Of a DNA stretch of 37,412 bases, positions 24,611 through 34,296 are shown piece by piece. This DNA comes from Cryobacterium inferilacus (GTDB lineage Bacteria > Actinomycetota > Actinomycetes > Actinomycetales > Microbacteriaceae), in NCBI RefSeq assembly GCF_019599185.1, contig NZ_JAIEUL010000027.1:1-37412 (forward strand), written 5' to 3'. A program made the position numbers and the translations under genes. The notes below the pieces were generated by a model. It was not told where the DNA came from. It was given only the letters and a program-made list of their open reading frames with translations, and did no database searches. The number at the start of each line of letters is the position of its first letter. The first letter of the stretch is position 1.

Positions 24611-27600
24611 CTATGGCGCTTCGCGGCTGCGGCGACGGAGGAGCGCGACCCCGGCGAGGATCAGCCCGACCAGGACGAGTCCCCCGGCGGCGGCCAGCAG
24701 CAGGCCGGCGTCGAAGCCCGTCTGGGCGAGGGAGCTGCTCGACTGCACCGGCGGCGCTGCATCGACCTGCTGCGGCACCGACGGCGCCGGGGCCGCCTGC
24801 TGCTCGACCTGCACGGTCAGCGCCGACCAGCCGAAGACCGCACCGGCGGCGTCCTGCACGATGACACGGTGCTCGCCGGCTGCCAGGGCGGTGGGCACCT
24901 CGAGGTCAATGGTTCCGTCCGCGGAGGCGAGCTGCCAGGACGTGGGCATCGGCGTGGAGAAGAACCAGGTGAAGTACCACTGATTGGGCACCAGACCGGA
25001 GATCGTGAGCGGGTCGCCGGTGGTGACGGTGCCGTCGCTCAGGATGATGCCGCCCTCGACGGCCACCGTGATGTCGGCCTCGCCCGGGGCCGCCGGGGTG
25101 TCGGTGGGCTGCGGGTTCTGTGTCGGCGGCTCGGTGGGGGTCGGGGTCGGCTCGGCGGTGGGACCGGGGGTCGGCTGCGGGGTCGCGGTCGGCTCGGGGG
25201 TGGGCTCGACGGGCGGCGTCGGTGCCGGGGTGCCCGTGGGGGCGGGGGTTGCGGTGGGCTCCGGCGTGGGCCCGACGGGAGGCGCCGGGGTCGCGGTGGG
25301 CTCCGGTGCCGGTGGGGCGGTGGGCGCGGGGGTCGCGGTCGGCGTCGGCGTCGCGCTCGGCTCCGGGGCGGGGGTCGGGGTCGCGCTCGGCTCCGGGGTG
25401 GGAGTCGGGGTCGGCGTGGGCGTGGGGGTTGGCTCCGGGATCGGCGGGGTGGTGGTGTCGATGGCGTAGCTGTTCGAGTCGGTGGTGCCGACGCCGGCGT
25501 TGCCGGCAGCATCCGTCACGCCGGCGAGGTCGAGGGTGATCAGGTTGGCCGGCTCGGTGATGTCGACGGTCGGGGTGAAGGTGCCCGTCCAGGTGGTGCC
25601 GCCGTCGGCGGAACTCACGCCGTCCGCGGTGCCGTTGGCGATGCGGCCGTTGGCGACCGTGACGTCGGTGACGGTGAGGCCGGTGACGGTTTCGGAGAAG
25701 GTGAACGTGACGAGCGAGGTCTCACCGGCGGTGAGGGTGTCGTCGGCCACGACCACGGTCGCCGTGGGGCTCTGGGTATCGACCGTGTAGTTCGCGGAGT
25801 CGACCGTGCCGGTGCCGGTGTTGCCGGCCGCGTCGGTCACGCCGGCGAGACCCAGGGTGATGACGTTGGTGGTGGCGGTGACGGCATCCGTGGGGGTGAA
25901 CGTCGTGGCCCAGGTGAGGCCGCCGTCGGTGGACGTGAGGTCGGTCAGCGCGCCGTTTGCGGCGGTGAGGTCGGCGGTGTCGAAGCCAGTGATGGGCTCG
26001 GAGAACGTGACCGTGACCGGCGAGGACTCCCCGCTGGCGAGATCGGCGTCGGTGAGCACGACGGTGGCGGTGGGGCGCTCCGTGTCGATGGCGTAGTTGC
26101 TCGAGTCGGCCGAGCCGGAGCCCGCGTTGCCGGCGGCATCCGTGACGCCGGTGAGGTCGAGGCTGATCACGTTGGCCAGCGCGGTGATGCCGGCTGTCGG
26201 GGTGAACGTGGCCGTGTAGGTGAGGCCGCCGTCGGCGGAACTGAGCGCGGATACGGTGCCGTTGGCGACGGTGAGGTCGGCGTCGCCGAGGCCGGTCACG
26301 GCCTCGGAGAAGGTGATCGTGACCGGGGAGGTTTCACCGGTGGCCATAGCGGTGTCGTCGAGCACCACGGTAGCCGTGGGCAGCTCGGTGTCGATCGTGT
26401 AGTTGTTCGAGTCGGCCGTGCCGATGCCGGGGTTGCCGGCGGCATCCGTCACGCCGGTCATGGCCAGGGTGATCAGATTGGTGCTGTCACTGGTGTTTTC
26501 GGTGGGCGTGAGCGTTACGGTCCAGGTGATGCCGCCATCGGCGGAGCTCAGGGCGGACAGGGTGCCGTTTTCAGTGGTGAGGTCGGCGTTGGTGAAGCCG
26601 GTGACGGCCTCGGAGAACGTGATTGTGACCAGGGAGGTCTGCCCGACGGTCAGGGTGGTGTCGTCCACGACAATGCTCGCCGTGGGGCGCACGGTGTCGA
26701 TCGCGTAGTTTGCGGAGTCGACGGTGCCGGTGCCGCTGTTGCCCGCACGATCGATTACACCGGTTTGGTCCAGCGTGATGAGGTTGGTGGAGTCGGTGAG
26801 GTTGGCTGTCGGAGTGAAGGTGGCCGTCCAGGTGCGGTTACCGTCGGACGAGCTCACGCCGGACATGGTGCCGTTCGCGATGGTGAGGTCGGCGTTGGTG
26901 AAGCCGCCGACGGGTTCGGAGAAGGTGACTGTGACCAGGGAGGTCTGCCCGACCGCCAGGGCGGTGTCGCCGAGGACGATGGTGGCGGTGGGGCGTTGGG
27001 TGTCGATCGCGTAGGTGTTGGAGGTGGCTGTGCCGGAACCCGCGTTGCCGGTGGCGTTCGAGACACCGGCGAGGTCTGCGGTGATCACGTTGCTGGCGCT
27101 GGTGGTGCCGCTCGACGGAGTGAAGGTTGCCGACCAGGTGATGCCGCCATCGCCTGAACTCAACGCCGTGAGAGTGCCGTTCTCGACGGTGAGGTCGGCG
27201 TTGGTGAAGCCGGCCACGGCTTCGGAGAAGGTGATCGTGACCGGCGAGGTCTCGCCGACGTTTTGCGACTGGTCGGCGACGACGATGGTGGCCGTCGGAC
27301 GCGTGGTGTCGATCGCGTAGGTGTTGGAGGTGGCCGTGCCGGTTCCGGTGCTGCCGGCGGCATTCGCGATGCCGGTGAGGTCGAGGGTGACCTGGTTGGT
27401 GGTGGCGGCGGTGCCCTCGGTGGGGGTGAGAGTCGCGGTCCAGGTGAGTCCGCCGTCGGACGAGCTCGGGGCGCTGAGTGTGCCGTTGGCGGCGGTGAAG
27501 TCACCGGCGTCGAGGCCAGTGACGGCTTGGGAGAACGTGACGGTGACCAGCGAGGTCTCCCCCGCGATGAGTGCAGTGTCGGACACCGCGACGGTGGCGG

Positions 27601-28315
27601 TGGGCCGGACGGTGTTGATGGCGAAGGCGTTCGAACTCGCCGAGCCGAGGTTGGGGTTGCCGGCAAGGTCCTTGATGCCGGAGTAGTTGACCGAGATCCG
27701 GTTGGTGGCGGCCACAGTGGCAGCCGCCGGCGTGAACGTCGCCGTCCAGACGGTGCCACCGTCGGCGGACGACACTGCCGTCAGGGTGCCATTCGATACA
27801 CGGACGTTGTTGCCATTGGTGAAGCCGGTCACCGGTTCGGAGAACGTGAAGGTGACGAGGGAGGTCTCGTCCGCGTTGATCGCGGTGTCGGCGACCACGA
27901 TGGCGACGGTCGCGAACTTGCTGTCGACAGCGAAGGTGTTGGAGGTGGCCGTGCCGATGCCGCCGTTCGCATCCGTGACGCCGGTGAGGTCGAGCGTGAT
28001 CACGTTGGTGGCGGCGGTGATGGATGGTGTTGGGGTGTAGATGGCCGTCCAGGTGATGCCACCGTCTGCGGAGCCCAACTCGGTGAGGGTGCCGTTGGGC
28101 ACCGTGATGTCGGCGTTGGTGAAACCGGTCACCGCTTCGGAGAAGGTGAACGTGACCGGCACCCTCTGTCTGAAGACGACTGTCGAGTCGGACACGACGA
28201 CGGTTGCCGTGGGCGGCACGGTGTCGACCGGGGGTAAGGCGAGGGCGGTGGCCGGCCAGCCGAGCGCGAGCGCGAGGGCGGTGACGGTGGTGAGTGCAAT
28301 GGCGCGAAGGCTCAT
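24611..28315 (-). CDS. LAQTG-anchored surface protein with nine Ig-like repeats
   Basis: From ATG 28315 (AGGGA ribosome site) the product is 1,234 residues. A signal peptide ([20 protein letters not shown], then ATALA) leads into nine tandem repeats of about 102 residues, each with RPTATVVV, T-F-S-E-x-V-T-G-F, A-N-G-T-L, [16 protein letters not shown] and DAAGNxGTG. These are bacterial Ig-like domains of the Big_12 type. A Pro/Thr/Ala stalk (about 950-1077), a beta-rich domain (about 1078-1170), then SSSLAQTG (LAQTG at 1196-1200), a membrane helix and RRRSRE follow. LAXTG is the motif known for class E sortases of high-GC actinobacteria, so covalent attachment to peptidoglycan is expected. 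The sortase gene is not in the window. An adhesin or fibre role is inference. Confidence 0.85.
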   Translation of the reverse strand: MSLRAIALTTVTALALALGWPATALALPPVDTVPPTATVVVSDSTVVFRQRVPVTFTFSEAVTGFTNADITVPNGTLTELGSADGGITWTAIYTPTPSITAATNVITLDLTGVTDANGGIGTATSNTFAVDSKFATVAIVVADTAINADETSLVTFTFSEPVTGFTNGNNVRVSNGTLTAVSSADGGTVWTATFTPAAATVAATNRISVNYSGIKDLAGNPNLGSASSNAFAINTVRPTATVAVSDTALIAGETSLVTVTFSQAVTGLDAGDFTAANGTLSAPSSSDGGLTWTATLTPTEGTAATTNQVTLDLTGIANAAGSTGTGTATSNTYAIDTTRPTATIVVADQSQNVGETSPVTITFSEAVAGFTNADLTVENGTLTALSSGDGGITWSATFTPSSGTTSASNVITADLAGVSNATGNAGSGTATSNTYAIDTQRPTATIVLGDTALAVGQTSLVTVTFSEPVGGFTNADLTIANGTMSGVSSSDGNRTWTATFTPTANLTDSTNLITLDQTGVIDRAGNSGTGTVDSANYAIDTVRPTASIVVDDTTLTVGQTSLVTITFSEAVTGFTNADLTTENGTLSALSSADGGITWTVTLTPTENTSDSTNLITLAMTGVTDAAGNPGIGTADSNNYTIDTELPTATVVLDDTAMATGETSPVTITFSEAVTGLGDADLTVANGTVSALSSADGGLTYTATFTPTAGITALANVISLDLTGVTDAAGNAGSGSADSSNYAIDTERPTATVVLTDADLASGESSPVTVTFSEPITGFDTADLTAANGALTDLTSTDGGLTWATTFTPTDAVTATTNVITLGLAGVTDAAGNTGTGTVDSANYTVDTQSPTATVVVADDTLTAGETSLVTFTFSETVTGLTVTDVTVANGRIANGTADGVSSADGGTTWTGTFTPTVDITEPANLITLDLAGVTDAAGNAGVGTTDSNSYAIDTTTPPIPEPTPTPTPTPTPTPEPSATPTPAPEPSATPTPTATPAPTAPPAPEPTATPAPPVGPTPEPTATPAPTGTPAPTPPVEPTPEPTATPQPTPGPTAEPTPTPTEPPTQNPQPTDTPAAPGEADITVAVEGGIILSDGTVTTGDPLTISGLVPNQWYFTWFFSTPMPTSWQLASADGTIDLEVPTALAAGEHRVIVQDAAGAVFGWSALTVQVEQQAAPAPSVPQQVDAAPPVQSSSSLAQTGFDAGLLLAAAGGLVLVGLILAGVALLRRRSREAP
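25085..25460 (-). repeat. Pro/Thr-rich low-complexity stalk
   Basis: This stretch encodes irregular repeats of [13 protein letters not shown] and PTATPAP, typical of a wall-spanning segment next to a sortase signal. Such tracts often vary in length between strains. Confidence 0.8.
25460..28230 (-). repeat. Nine tandem 306-bp Ig-like repeats
   Basis: Nine units of about 102 codons, each ending near the sequence AIDT, are read on the minus strand. The last unit is slightly longer (RIANGTADG insert). Confidence 0.8.
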
Positions 28316-28643
28316 TCGGGTCCCTGTCTGGGAGAGAAGAGGGGACCGTGGATCTGGTCGCCGCGAGTTCAGATTAGCGGGCGGACGGGGCTGGAAGGCC
28401 AGGTTGCATGCAAATTCTTGAGTGTGGGGCTCGGTTGGGGTTGGGCGGACGGGGGCGGCGGGTGGTGGGTGGCCGGGGGCGGCTTCTTTGCGGCGCGCGG
28501 GTTGTGCGCCGTTTCGCGGGCTGCGCACCACCCGCGAAGCGGCGCTTTACCCGCGCAGCGCGAATGGGGCAGGGTCGCCGACGAGCGCGCGGGCGGGGTG
28601 GAGGGGAAGCTGACTGGGCGCCGGGGGTCGGGGCAGGGCGGAG
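28316..28643. other. Intergenic stretch upstream of the LAQTG-protein gene
   Basis: This 328-bp region has no convincing gene; the open frames are low-complexity, GC-driven frames without a start region or family resemblance. It holds TAATCT (28371-28376 on the minus strand) as a possible -10 for the LAQTG gene, a perfect palindrome TTGCATGCAA (28404-28413), and a GC-rich hairpin at 28506-28545. Confidence 0.4.
28506..28545. terminator. GC-rich hairpin after the fused kinase gene
   Basis: GCGCCGTTTCGCGGG pairs with CCCGCGAAGCGGCGC over 15 bp with a single G-T pair, around a 10-base loop. It lies about 100 bp after the fused kinase stop, in the direction of transcription. No T-run follows on that strand. 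Confidence 0.5.
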
Positions 28644-31385
28644 CTAGAGGGCGAGGGCGCCGGTGGGGTCGATGGAGAGCAGGCGCGGGGTGCCGGACTC
28701 GATCACCAGGGTGGCGAGGTCGGGGCGTCCGGGCGGGAGCACGCGCACGGTGATTTTGCCGGTGTCGACGGAGTCGAGCACCTCGGCGACCGTGCGGGCC
28801 AGGGTGGGCAGGGCCTCGGGTGGGGTTTCGCCGCTGTCGTCGAGCACGGTAACCTCCACGCCGCGTTGCCGGGCGGCGCTGACGGCGCTGATGACCGGCT
28901 CGACGAACAGGGCGCGGCCGCGGATGGCGTCACGCAGGCCCGCCTCGATGTGCAGACAGTCGGCGCGCTCCTCGGTGCTGAGCGGGATGGGCAGGGCGAG
29001 GCGGCGCAGGGTGGGCCGGGCGAGGGCGTTGACGCGCATGAGCTCGGCCTCGCGCTCAGTGATGGCGGCGACGGTGGTGGCGTCGCGGGTGGCGCGGGTG
29101 ATGTCGTTGGCGGTGAGGACCGCGAGGGTGCGCTCGGTGCGGCGCAGGCCCACCACGAAGAGGGTGCCGGCGAGCAGAGTGCCGGCGTGCCGGCTGATGA
29201 GGATGAGCGCGGTGAGCGGCGTCTGGTCGGTGCCGAGCGCCCAGATCAGGGCGAGGAGGCCGAGGCCGACGTAGCCGAGCCAGGCCCAGCCGACGTGCCC
29301 GCGGAAGGCGAGGACGAGCAGGATCATGGTGATGGCGCCCAGGTGCCAGTGCGGGAACGGCCCGGCGCTGTTCGCGGGGGTATAGACGAACATCTGGATC
29401 GCCCCGACGGTGCAGAGACCGAGAATGAGGAACATGCGCGGGCGCAGCACCGGGCGGTTGAAGTGGATCATCAGCACGGCCGCGGCCAGCAGGATCACGA
29501 GGTAGGCGCCGATTGCCAGCTGGTGCGGCCGGCCCGGCTCCAGGTCGATGAGGGCGAGCAGGCCGTGCACCACGCCGTAGAGCACGAGGATGCTGCGTCC
29601 GGCGACGACGGTGAGCCCGATGGGCTGCGACATCGAGCGCAGGTCGGCAGGTTCGGCTGCGGGGGCGGTTGGGGCTGCGGCTGCGGCTGCGGCAGGGTCC
29701 GGTCCGAGATCGACCAGTTGGCGGGAGATGGCGCGGCGGTCCGGCTGGGCGCGGGCGGCACTGTGGGCCGGCAGCGTTGCAGCGGCGGGAGCGGCGTGCC
29801 GACGGTGGGGCGGGTTGGTTGCGCGGGTACCGGCGGTGCCGGTGCCTGCGCTGGTGGCGGTGCCGGGCGTGGGGCCGGGGCCTGCGCTGGTGGCAGTGCC
29901 GGGGGCGGCGCCGGGGCCTGGGCCGGGGGCGACGATGAGTCGCTCGGGCGCCCAGGTGATGACGACGTCGGTGCCGGTGCCAGGGGCGGAGCGGAGGTTG
30001 GCGGCGCCGCCGGGCACCTGCTCCATACGACCGATGATGCTCTGCGCGATGCCGAGGCGTTCCGGCGGCACGGCGACCGGATCGAAGCCGACGCCGTCGT
30101 CGCTGACGGTGATCTGACAGCCGTCGACCGTGCTGAGCAGGGTGATGCTTCGGCGCACCCTACGGCTGCCCCCTCGGCCGGGCTCGGAGGCGGGGCCGGC
30201 GGTGGCAGGCGGGCCAGCGGCGTTGGCGATGGAGTTGCGCAGCGCCTCGCCCGCGGCACCCAGCATGGCCGCGACCGCCACGGCGGGCACGGTGCGTTCC
30301 ACGGCCGCGCCGCCGCCGGCGCTGGCCGGGTCGTCGACGCGCACGACGGCATCCGGGGCCACTTGCGCGGCCAGCCTGGTGAGCCGGCGCACGATGTCGG
30401 AGACCAGCACGACCGGTTGCACGGGCGGTTCGCGGAGCGCGTCGAGCTGGCGGAGGGTCTTGGCGGCGTGCGAGGACACCACCGGCAGGGGGCTGTGGCC
30501 GAGGCCGGCCATGAGCAGGGTGGAGATGACGCTGTCGTGCACGAGCGCGTCGATGCGCAGGCGCTCCTGCCGCCGGGCGACCCGGGCGGCGCGGCGGGCC
30601 TCGGCCTGCCGGATGAGCACGGTGGTTTCGTCGACCCGGGCGGCGGCGCGGCGGGCGGTGAGGGTGAGGGCCACGAACACGCTCACCAGCAGCAGCGAGA
30701 ACAGGGCGTCGGCGAGGCCGACCAGCACCGGAGTGCTTTCGGTGGTGGTGCGGAACCGCACCAGGCCGCTGAGCGCGGTGGCGAGAACGGTGAAGGTCCA
30801 AGTGAGGCGGGGACCGGCGAAGACCGCTACCGCCACGGCGGGCACCCCGGTGTAGGTGATCATCCACGGGATCTCGGCACCGGGCGGCAGCGGGCCGGGC
30901 GACAGATACCAGAACAGGCAGATCACGATGTAACAGACCGCCTGCAGGGCGACGATGGCGTGCAGGGTGCGTGGGCGCGCCCATCCGCTGCACAGGGCCA
31001 GCACCACGGGCAGGCCGAATGCGCTGAGCCACGCCGCCGCGGCCAGGGGCGGGGCGGGATGCCAGCCCTGCGCGAGGAAGGAACCCAGCGACAGCAGGCC
31101 GAAGATGATGCCGGCCGCGCCGACGGCGATGCCGAGCACCCTGGTGAGGTTGGCGGTGGCGGAGGGGGCCGATTCGGGTGGGGCAGGCGCGGGCAGGTCG
31201 GGGAACGGGGTGGGCGCGGTGCTCGGTGTGGTGGGGCGGGTGCCGCGCGGGCTCGGCGTCGTGGAGCCGGTCGGCAGTGGGCCGGTGGCGCCGGTGGGAG
31301 TCGGGCCGGTGGGGCTTGTCGGGGTGGCGCCGGTCAACGGGTCGGTACCCGTTGGAAGCGCGCCCGGCAGGCCTGACTTGCTCAT
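28644..31385 (-). CDS. Fused histidine kinase and second membrane kinase-like module
   Basis: From ATG 31385 (ATGA overlap with the regulator stop) the product is 913 residues with two halves. Half one: a Pro/Thr/Gly-rich leader (1-78), about six membrane helices (82-245), a basic coil, a phosphoacceptor-like ALVHDS (His283), and an HATPase with E380/N384 (N box), SDDGVGF (G1), LGIAQS and GTGTDV (G2). Half two, after a 110-residue Ala/Pro/Gly linker: about six helices (590-748), a helical segment, and an alpha/beta tail that ends with no His box, N box or glycine boxes visible. The same two modules are separate genes at 32965-35558. A signalling role through the adjacent regulator is likely. 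The stimulus is unknown, and what the second half does is open: a pseudokinase or dimer partner are options. Confidence 0.75.
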   Translation of the reverse strand: MSKSGLPGALPTGTDPLTGATPTSPTGPTPTGATGPLPTGSTTPSPRGTRPTTPSTAPTPFPDLPAPAPPESAPSATANLTRVLGIAVGAAGIIFGLLSLGSFLAQGWHPAPPLAAAAWLSAFGLPVVLALCSGWARPRTLHAIVALQAVCYIVICLFWYLSPGPLPPGAEIPWMITYTGVPAVAVAVFAGPRLTWTFTVLATALSGLVRFRTTTESTPVLVGLADALFSLLLVSVFVALTLTARRAAARVDETTVLIRQAEARRAARVARRQERLRIDALVHDSVISTLLMAGLGHSPLPVVSSHAAKTLRQLDALREPPVQPVVLVSDIVRRLTRLAAQVAPDAVVRVDDPASAGGGAAVERTVPAVAVAAMLGAAGEALRNSIANAAGPPATAGPASEPGRGGSRRVRRSITLLSTVDGCQITVSDDGVGFDPVAVPPERLGIAQSIIGRMEQVPGGAANLRSAPGTGTDVVITWAPERLIVAPGPGPGAAPGTATSAGPGPTPGTATSAGTGTAGTRATNPPHRRHAAPAAATLPAHSAARAQPDRRAISRQLVDLGPDPAAAAAAAPTAPAAEPADLRSMSQPIGLTVVAGRSILVLYGVVHGLLALIDLEPGRPHQLAIGAYLVILLAAAVLMIHFNRPVLRPRMFLILGLCTVGAIQMFVYTPANSAGPFPHWHLGAITMILLVLAFRGHVGWAWLGYVGLGLLALIWALGTDQTPLTALILISRHAGTLLAGTLFVVGLRRTERTLAVLTANDITRATRDATTVAAITEREAELMRVNALARPTLRRLALPIPLSTEERADCLHIEAGLRDAIRGRALFVEPVISAVSAARQRGVEVTVLDDSGETPPEALPTLARTVAEVLDSVDTGKITVRVLPPGRPDLATLVIESGTPRLLSIDPTGALAL
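29820..29935 (-). repeat. GC-rich linker repeat within the fused kinase gene
   Basis: This stretch encodes irregular repeats of PGPGPGAAPGTATSAGPGPTPGT that join the two halves of the fused kinase. The DNA repeats CCTGCGCTGGTGG and GTGCCGGG(C/G)G and may be unstable in length. Confidence 0.6.
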
Positions 31386-32068
31386 GCGCGGCCGGGGATG
31401 GGCAGGATGCCGTCTTCCAGGGCGCGTTTGTACAGGTCGATCTTGGTGTTGGCCGGCCGGCCCACCTTCTCGTATTTCGACCGCACCCGGCGGATGTAGT
31501 CGACGACGGTGAGCTCGGAGAGTCCGGTGTGCGAGGCCACGAGCGGCGCCTTCGCGCCGGCGGCGTAGAGCGAGAGCACCTGGCGTTCCCGCGGGCTGAG
31601 GCCGGCGTCGGCGAGGTCGGGGTCGCCATCCAGCGCGGCCGCCCACTCGGTGGAGGCGATGGTGTCGCCCGCCGCGGCCCGGGTGACGGCGTCGAGGAGC
31701 ACCTCGGCAGGTTCGGACTTGCGCACCACCCCGAGCACGCCGGCGCGGGCGGCGGCGCGCATGGCGCCGGCGTCGTCGCCGCCGGTGAAGGCGAGCACCT
31801 CGGCGCCGGTGGCGCGCAGGTTCTCGACGTTGTCGGTGACGGTGGAGCCGTCGGAGAGGCGGAGGTCGAGGATGACGAGGTCGACGCGGCCGGCGGGGTG
31901 GTCGGTGGGCGGGTCGGTCGGCACCTCGGCCAGCAGTTGCGCCTGCAGCTCGGCGACGGTGGCGACCGTGGCGACGACCTCGATCTCGGGGATCGTGGCG
32001 AAGAGCCCGGCGAAACCGCGCGCCACGATCTCATGATCGTCGATCAGGGCGACCCGGAACCGGTGCAT
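31382..32068 (-). CDS. LuxR-family two-component response regulator
   Basis: The 228-residue protein has a CheY-like receiver with acidic pocket D10/D11, phosphoacceptor D68 (LVILDLR), T95 and K117 (VVRKSEP). The LuxR-type helix-turn-helix begins at GLSPRERQVL (157-166). Its recognition part, SELTVVDYIRRVRSKY, and the tail NTKIDLYKRALEDGILP differ from the usual NarL type but fit a subgroup seen in actinobacteria. It overlaps the fused kinase start by four bases, so the kinase is almost certainly its partner. It is also the only regulator near the split kinase pair. A GAGAGG ribosome site precedes ATG 32068. A dyad 64-79 bases upstream may be an autoregulatory site. Confidence 0.87.
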   Translation of the reverse strand: MHRFRVALIDDHEIVARGFAGLFATIPEIEVVATVATVAELQAQLLAEVPTDPPTDHPAGRVDLVILDLRLSDGSTVTDNVENLRATGAEVLAFTGGDDAGAMRAAARAGVLGVVRKSEPAEVLLDAVTRAAAGDTIASTEWAAALDGDPDLADAGLSPRERQVLSLYAAGAKAPLVASHTGLSELTVVDYIRRVRSKYEKVGRPANTKIDLYKRALEDGILPIPGRA

Positions 32069-32131
32069 GCGATACCTCTCGTGGCGTGTGCGATGGCCCC
32101 CGAAGTGGGTGCCCTGATAAATAACGGCTTT

Positions 32132-32147
32132 TGCGCATGAATGCGCA
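32132..32147. promoter_or_regulatory. Palindromic operator-like site upstream of the response regulator
   Basis: TGCGCAT and ATGCGCA form a 7-bp inverted repeat with a two-base spacer. On the minus strand it lies just upstream of an AT-rich TTATTTATC (32117-32125) that could be a -10 box. LuxR-type dimers bind such dyads, so autoregulation is possible. Confidence 0.4.
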
Positions 32148-32189
32148 TCCCTAGGCTAAGGACGGGGAACACGCCGGGGGGGGCTGGCT

Positions 32190-32240
32190 GGGGCGCTCTC
32201 GATGATCGGACTAGGTTCCGGTTGGTCGATTGAGCGCCCC
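32190..32240. terminator. Inverted repeat spanning the thymidine kinase stop codon
   Basis: GGGGCGCTC (32190-32198) and GAGCGCCCC (32232-32240) can pair around a 33-base loop that contains the tdk stop. No T-run is seen, so it may be a terminator or an mRNA-stabilising stem. Confidence 0.35.
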
Positions 32241-32915
32241 CGCTCCCCCGCCCCCGGTGTCTGTGCTGTCAACGGATGCGTGAACGCTGGGCACCGGGTC
32301 GCGGCGGCGGTTGTTGAGCACGCCGTGGCTCTCTTCGAGGTAGCACGAGCCGCAGAGCGACTCGTAGGTGACCTCGACCCCGTCGATGGCCACCTGGTCG
32401 CCGTCGAAGACGAACCGGCCGTTCATCTGGCGGCCGTTGAAGACAGCCTTGCGCCCGCAGCGGCAGATGGTCTTGAGCTCTTCGAGGCTGTGCGCCACCT
32501 CGAGCAGACGGCGGCTGCCGGGGAACGCGACGGTCTGGAAGTCGGTGCGGATGCCGTACGCCAGCACGGGCACGTTCTCGAGGATGGCGATGCGCAGCAG
32601 GTCATCCACCTGGGTTTCGGTGAGGAACTGGGCCTCATCGACGAGCAGCGCGGAGACGTCGAGGCCGGTGGCCTGGAGCGTTTGGGTGCGGTGTTGCTGG
32701 AAGAGGGCGTACGCATCCGTCTCGGGAGTGAGCAGGAAGTCGACGCCGCGGGTGACGCCGAGGCGGGAGAGGATGCCGCGGTCGCCCTTGGTGTCGACGG
32801 ACGGTTTGGCCAGGAGCACCCGGTGGCCGCGTTCTTCGTAGTTGTAGGCGGCCTGGAGCATGGAGGTGCTCTTGCCGCTGTTCATTGCGCCGTATCGAAA
32901 ATACAGTTTCGCCAT
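32211..32915 (-). CDS. tdk: Thymidine kinase (TK1-like)
   Basis: The 234-residue enzyme phosphorylates thymidine with ATP in the pyrimidine salvage pathway. Visible are Walker A GAMNSGKS (8-15), the Walker B-like VDEAQF, and the zinc site with C-R-C-G and C-G-S-C in the second half. Length and motif order are those of the TK1-type (type II) family. ATG 32915 is chosen because MAKLYFRYGAMNSGKS is the normal beginning; the open frame upstream to 33140 runs into the neighbouring gene. A Gly/Asp-rich tail of about 20 residues follows the last motif. It lies between the split kinase pair and the response regulator on the same strand, 49 bp after the former and 142 bp before the latter, an unusual neighbour for signalling genes. 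Confidence 0.93.
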   Translation of the reverse strand: MAKLYFRYGAMNSGKSTSMLQAAYNYEERGHRVLLAKPSVDTKGDRGILSRLGVTRGVDFLLTPETDAYALFQQHRTQTLQATGLDVSALLVDEAQFLTETQVDDLLRIAILENVPVLAYGIRTDFQTVAFPGSRRLLEVAHSLEELKTICRCGRKAVFNGRQMNGRFVFDGDQVAIDGVEVTYESLCGSCYLEESHGVLNNRRRDPVPSVHASVDSTDTGGGGAGALNRPTGT

Positions 32916-32964
32916 TACTGCCGGTACCGCCCTTGTTGGTGCTGATGCGTTGGTTCGTTGGGGT

Positions 32965-34296
32965 TCAGCGTACTTGGCGCGGCGGTTGCGGCGCGCGTAC
33001 CCCAATCGGGGTGGCCGGGGTGGCGGGGGCGGCCGGCCTGGCCGCGGTGGGGCTGACCGGGCGCAGGGCGTCGAGTTCGATGATGAGGGAGGGCCGGCGC
33101 ACGGTGACCCGCACCGAGTCGAAGACCACGCGGAGCACACCGAGGTAGGGGCGCAGCAGTGCGCGGGACTTGCGCGGGGGCAGGTCGATGGCGGCCTGGA
33201 TGGTGATGGTGTCGAGGTGGGTGATGGGGATGTTGGGGGTGCTGGTTGTGGCTTTGGAGTTGGGCGTCCTGGCGGCGGGGCCGGTTTTGCGCAGCTTGGG
33301 CGTGCCGGTGACCTGCACGACGAGGGTGTGCGGGTCGAAGCCCTGGGCGGCGCAGAGGGCAGCGAGACTGGCCGCGGTGGAGGCGCGTTGTTCGGCGGTG
33401 AAGTCGGTGGCGCGGTGCTCGGGGTCGGCGACGACGAGGAGCCCGGGGGTGCCGCGTTCGACCAGGGCGGCGCGTTCGCGGGCGATGACGGAGTCGAGCC
33501 AGGTGCGGTCGATCTCGGCGACGAGACTGCGGCGCACCTCGCCGGCCAGGTGGTTGGCCTGGGCGATGTCGAGCGCGGTGACGGTCCCCCGCTCGAGCAG
33601 TTCGGTGAGGAACGGGATGACGCCGGACTTGAGCTGGGTGACCTGCTGCTCGACGACGGCGCGGGCCAGTTGCCCCCTGGCCTCCTCGGTGCGGGCGACG
33701 ATGGCGCGGCGGGCGTCGTTCTGCCAGATGAGGATGGAGCGCACGATGCGACGGGAGTACGCGGCGCCGGCCGCGGCGGGCGCGAGGATCTGGGTAACCG
33801 AGACGATGGCGTACACGGCGACGGGCACGTCGAGGCGGAAAGTGCCGGTCTGCGGCAGGGTGAGCGCGATGGCGATGACGCTCGCGGCAGCGCCGGACCA
33901 GGCGATCTGCCGCCACGGCCGGTACGGCGCCAGGGCGAGGAGGAAGAGGCCGATGCTGATGGGGCCGAAGTCGTCTTGCACGAGCTGGTTGGAGCCCCAC
34001 CGGCTGAGCACCTCGAGCACGTAGCCGAGTACCGCGCAGCCGAGCATGAGCAGGTGCAGCCGGGCGCCGAACGGCGAGCGGGCGGGCCCGGTGGCGTAGA
34101 TGAGGGTGGCCGCGGCGGCGACCATAGCGAGCAGGGCGAGGGTGGCGAGCACCGGATGCTGCACCTGGTCGGCCTGCAGCAGCGTGGCGATGACCGCGTA
34201 GCCGAGCACCACCGCGCAGATGGCGGGGGCGAGCGGCCAGGCGGCGAGGGTGCCCAGCGGGTCGAGGCGCTGCTGGGTGGCGCGGCGGCCGGTCAC
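32965..34296 (-). CDS. Membrane kinase-like protein lacking catalytic boxes (partner of the split kinase)
   Basis: The 443-residue product starts at GTG 34296, overlapping the kinase stop as GTGA. About six membrane helices (20-180) are followed by a coil (AIVARTEEARGQLARAVVEQQVTQLKSG) and a helical segment. The alpha/beta tail that follows shows no phosphoacceptor His, N box or glycine boxes. The layout matches the second half of the 913-residue fused protein: six helices, a helical pair with the pattern L-x-x-x-x-x-x-P-x-L-x-x-L, then an alpha/beta tail. Sequence likeness is low, so homology is inferred from order and pattern. It probably acts with the upstream kinase, as a sensor or pseudokinase subunit. 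I do not recognise a named family. Confidence 0.6.
   Translation of the reverse strand: MTGRRATQQRLDPLGTLAAWPLAPAICAVVLGYAVIATLLQADQVQHPVLATLALLAMVAAAATLIYATGPARSPFGARLHLLMLGCAVLGYVLEVLSRWGSNQLVQDDFGPISIGLFLLALAPYRPWRQIAWSGAAASVIAIALTLPQTGTFRLDVPVAVYAIVSVTQILAPAAAGAAYSRRIVRSILIWQNDARRAIVARTEEARGQLARAVVEQQVTQLKSGVIPFLTELLERGTVTALDIAQANHLAGEVRRSLVAEIDRTWLDSVIARERAALVERGTPGLLVVADPEHRATDFTAEQRASTAASLAALCAAQGFDPHTLVVQVTGTPKLRKTGPAARTPNSKATTSTPNIPITHLDTITIQAAIDLPPRKSRALLRPYLGVLRVVFDSVRVTVRRPSLIIELDALRPVSPTAARPAAPATPATPIGVRAPQPPRQVR

Noticed and set aside
28408..28753. Short plus-strand frames in the gap beside the fused kinase gene
   Set aside because: They are Arg/Gly/Trp-rich, overlap one another in all frames, and cover a hairpin and the end of the kinase gene; no sign of selection for coding.
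24869..31376. Long plus-strand open frames (762 and 836 codons) opposite the LAQTG protein and the fused kinase
   Set aside because: Their composition is what the complement of GC-rich codons gives, and the minus-strand genes have clear domains and signals.
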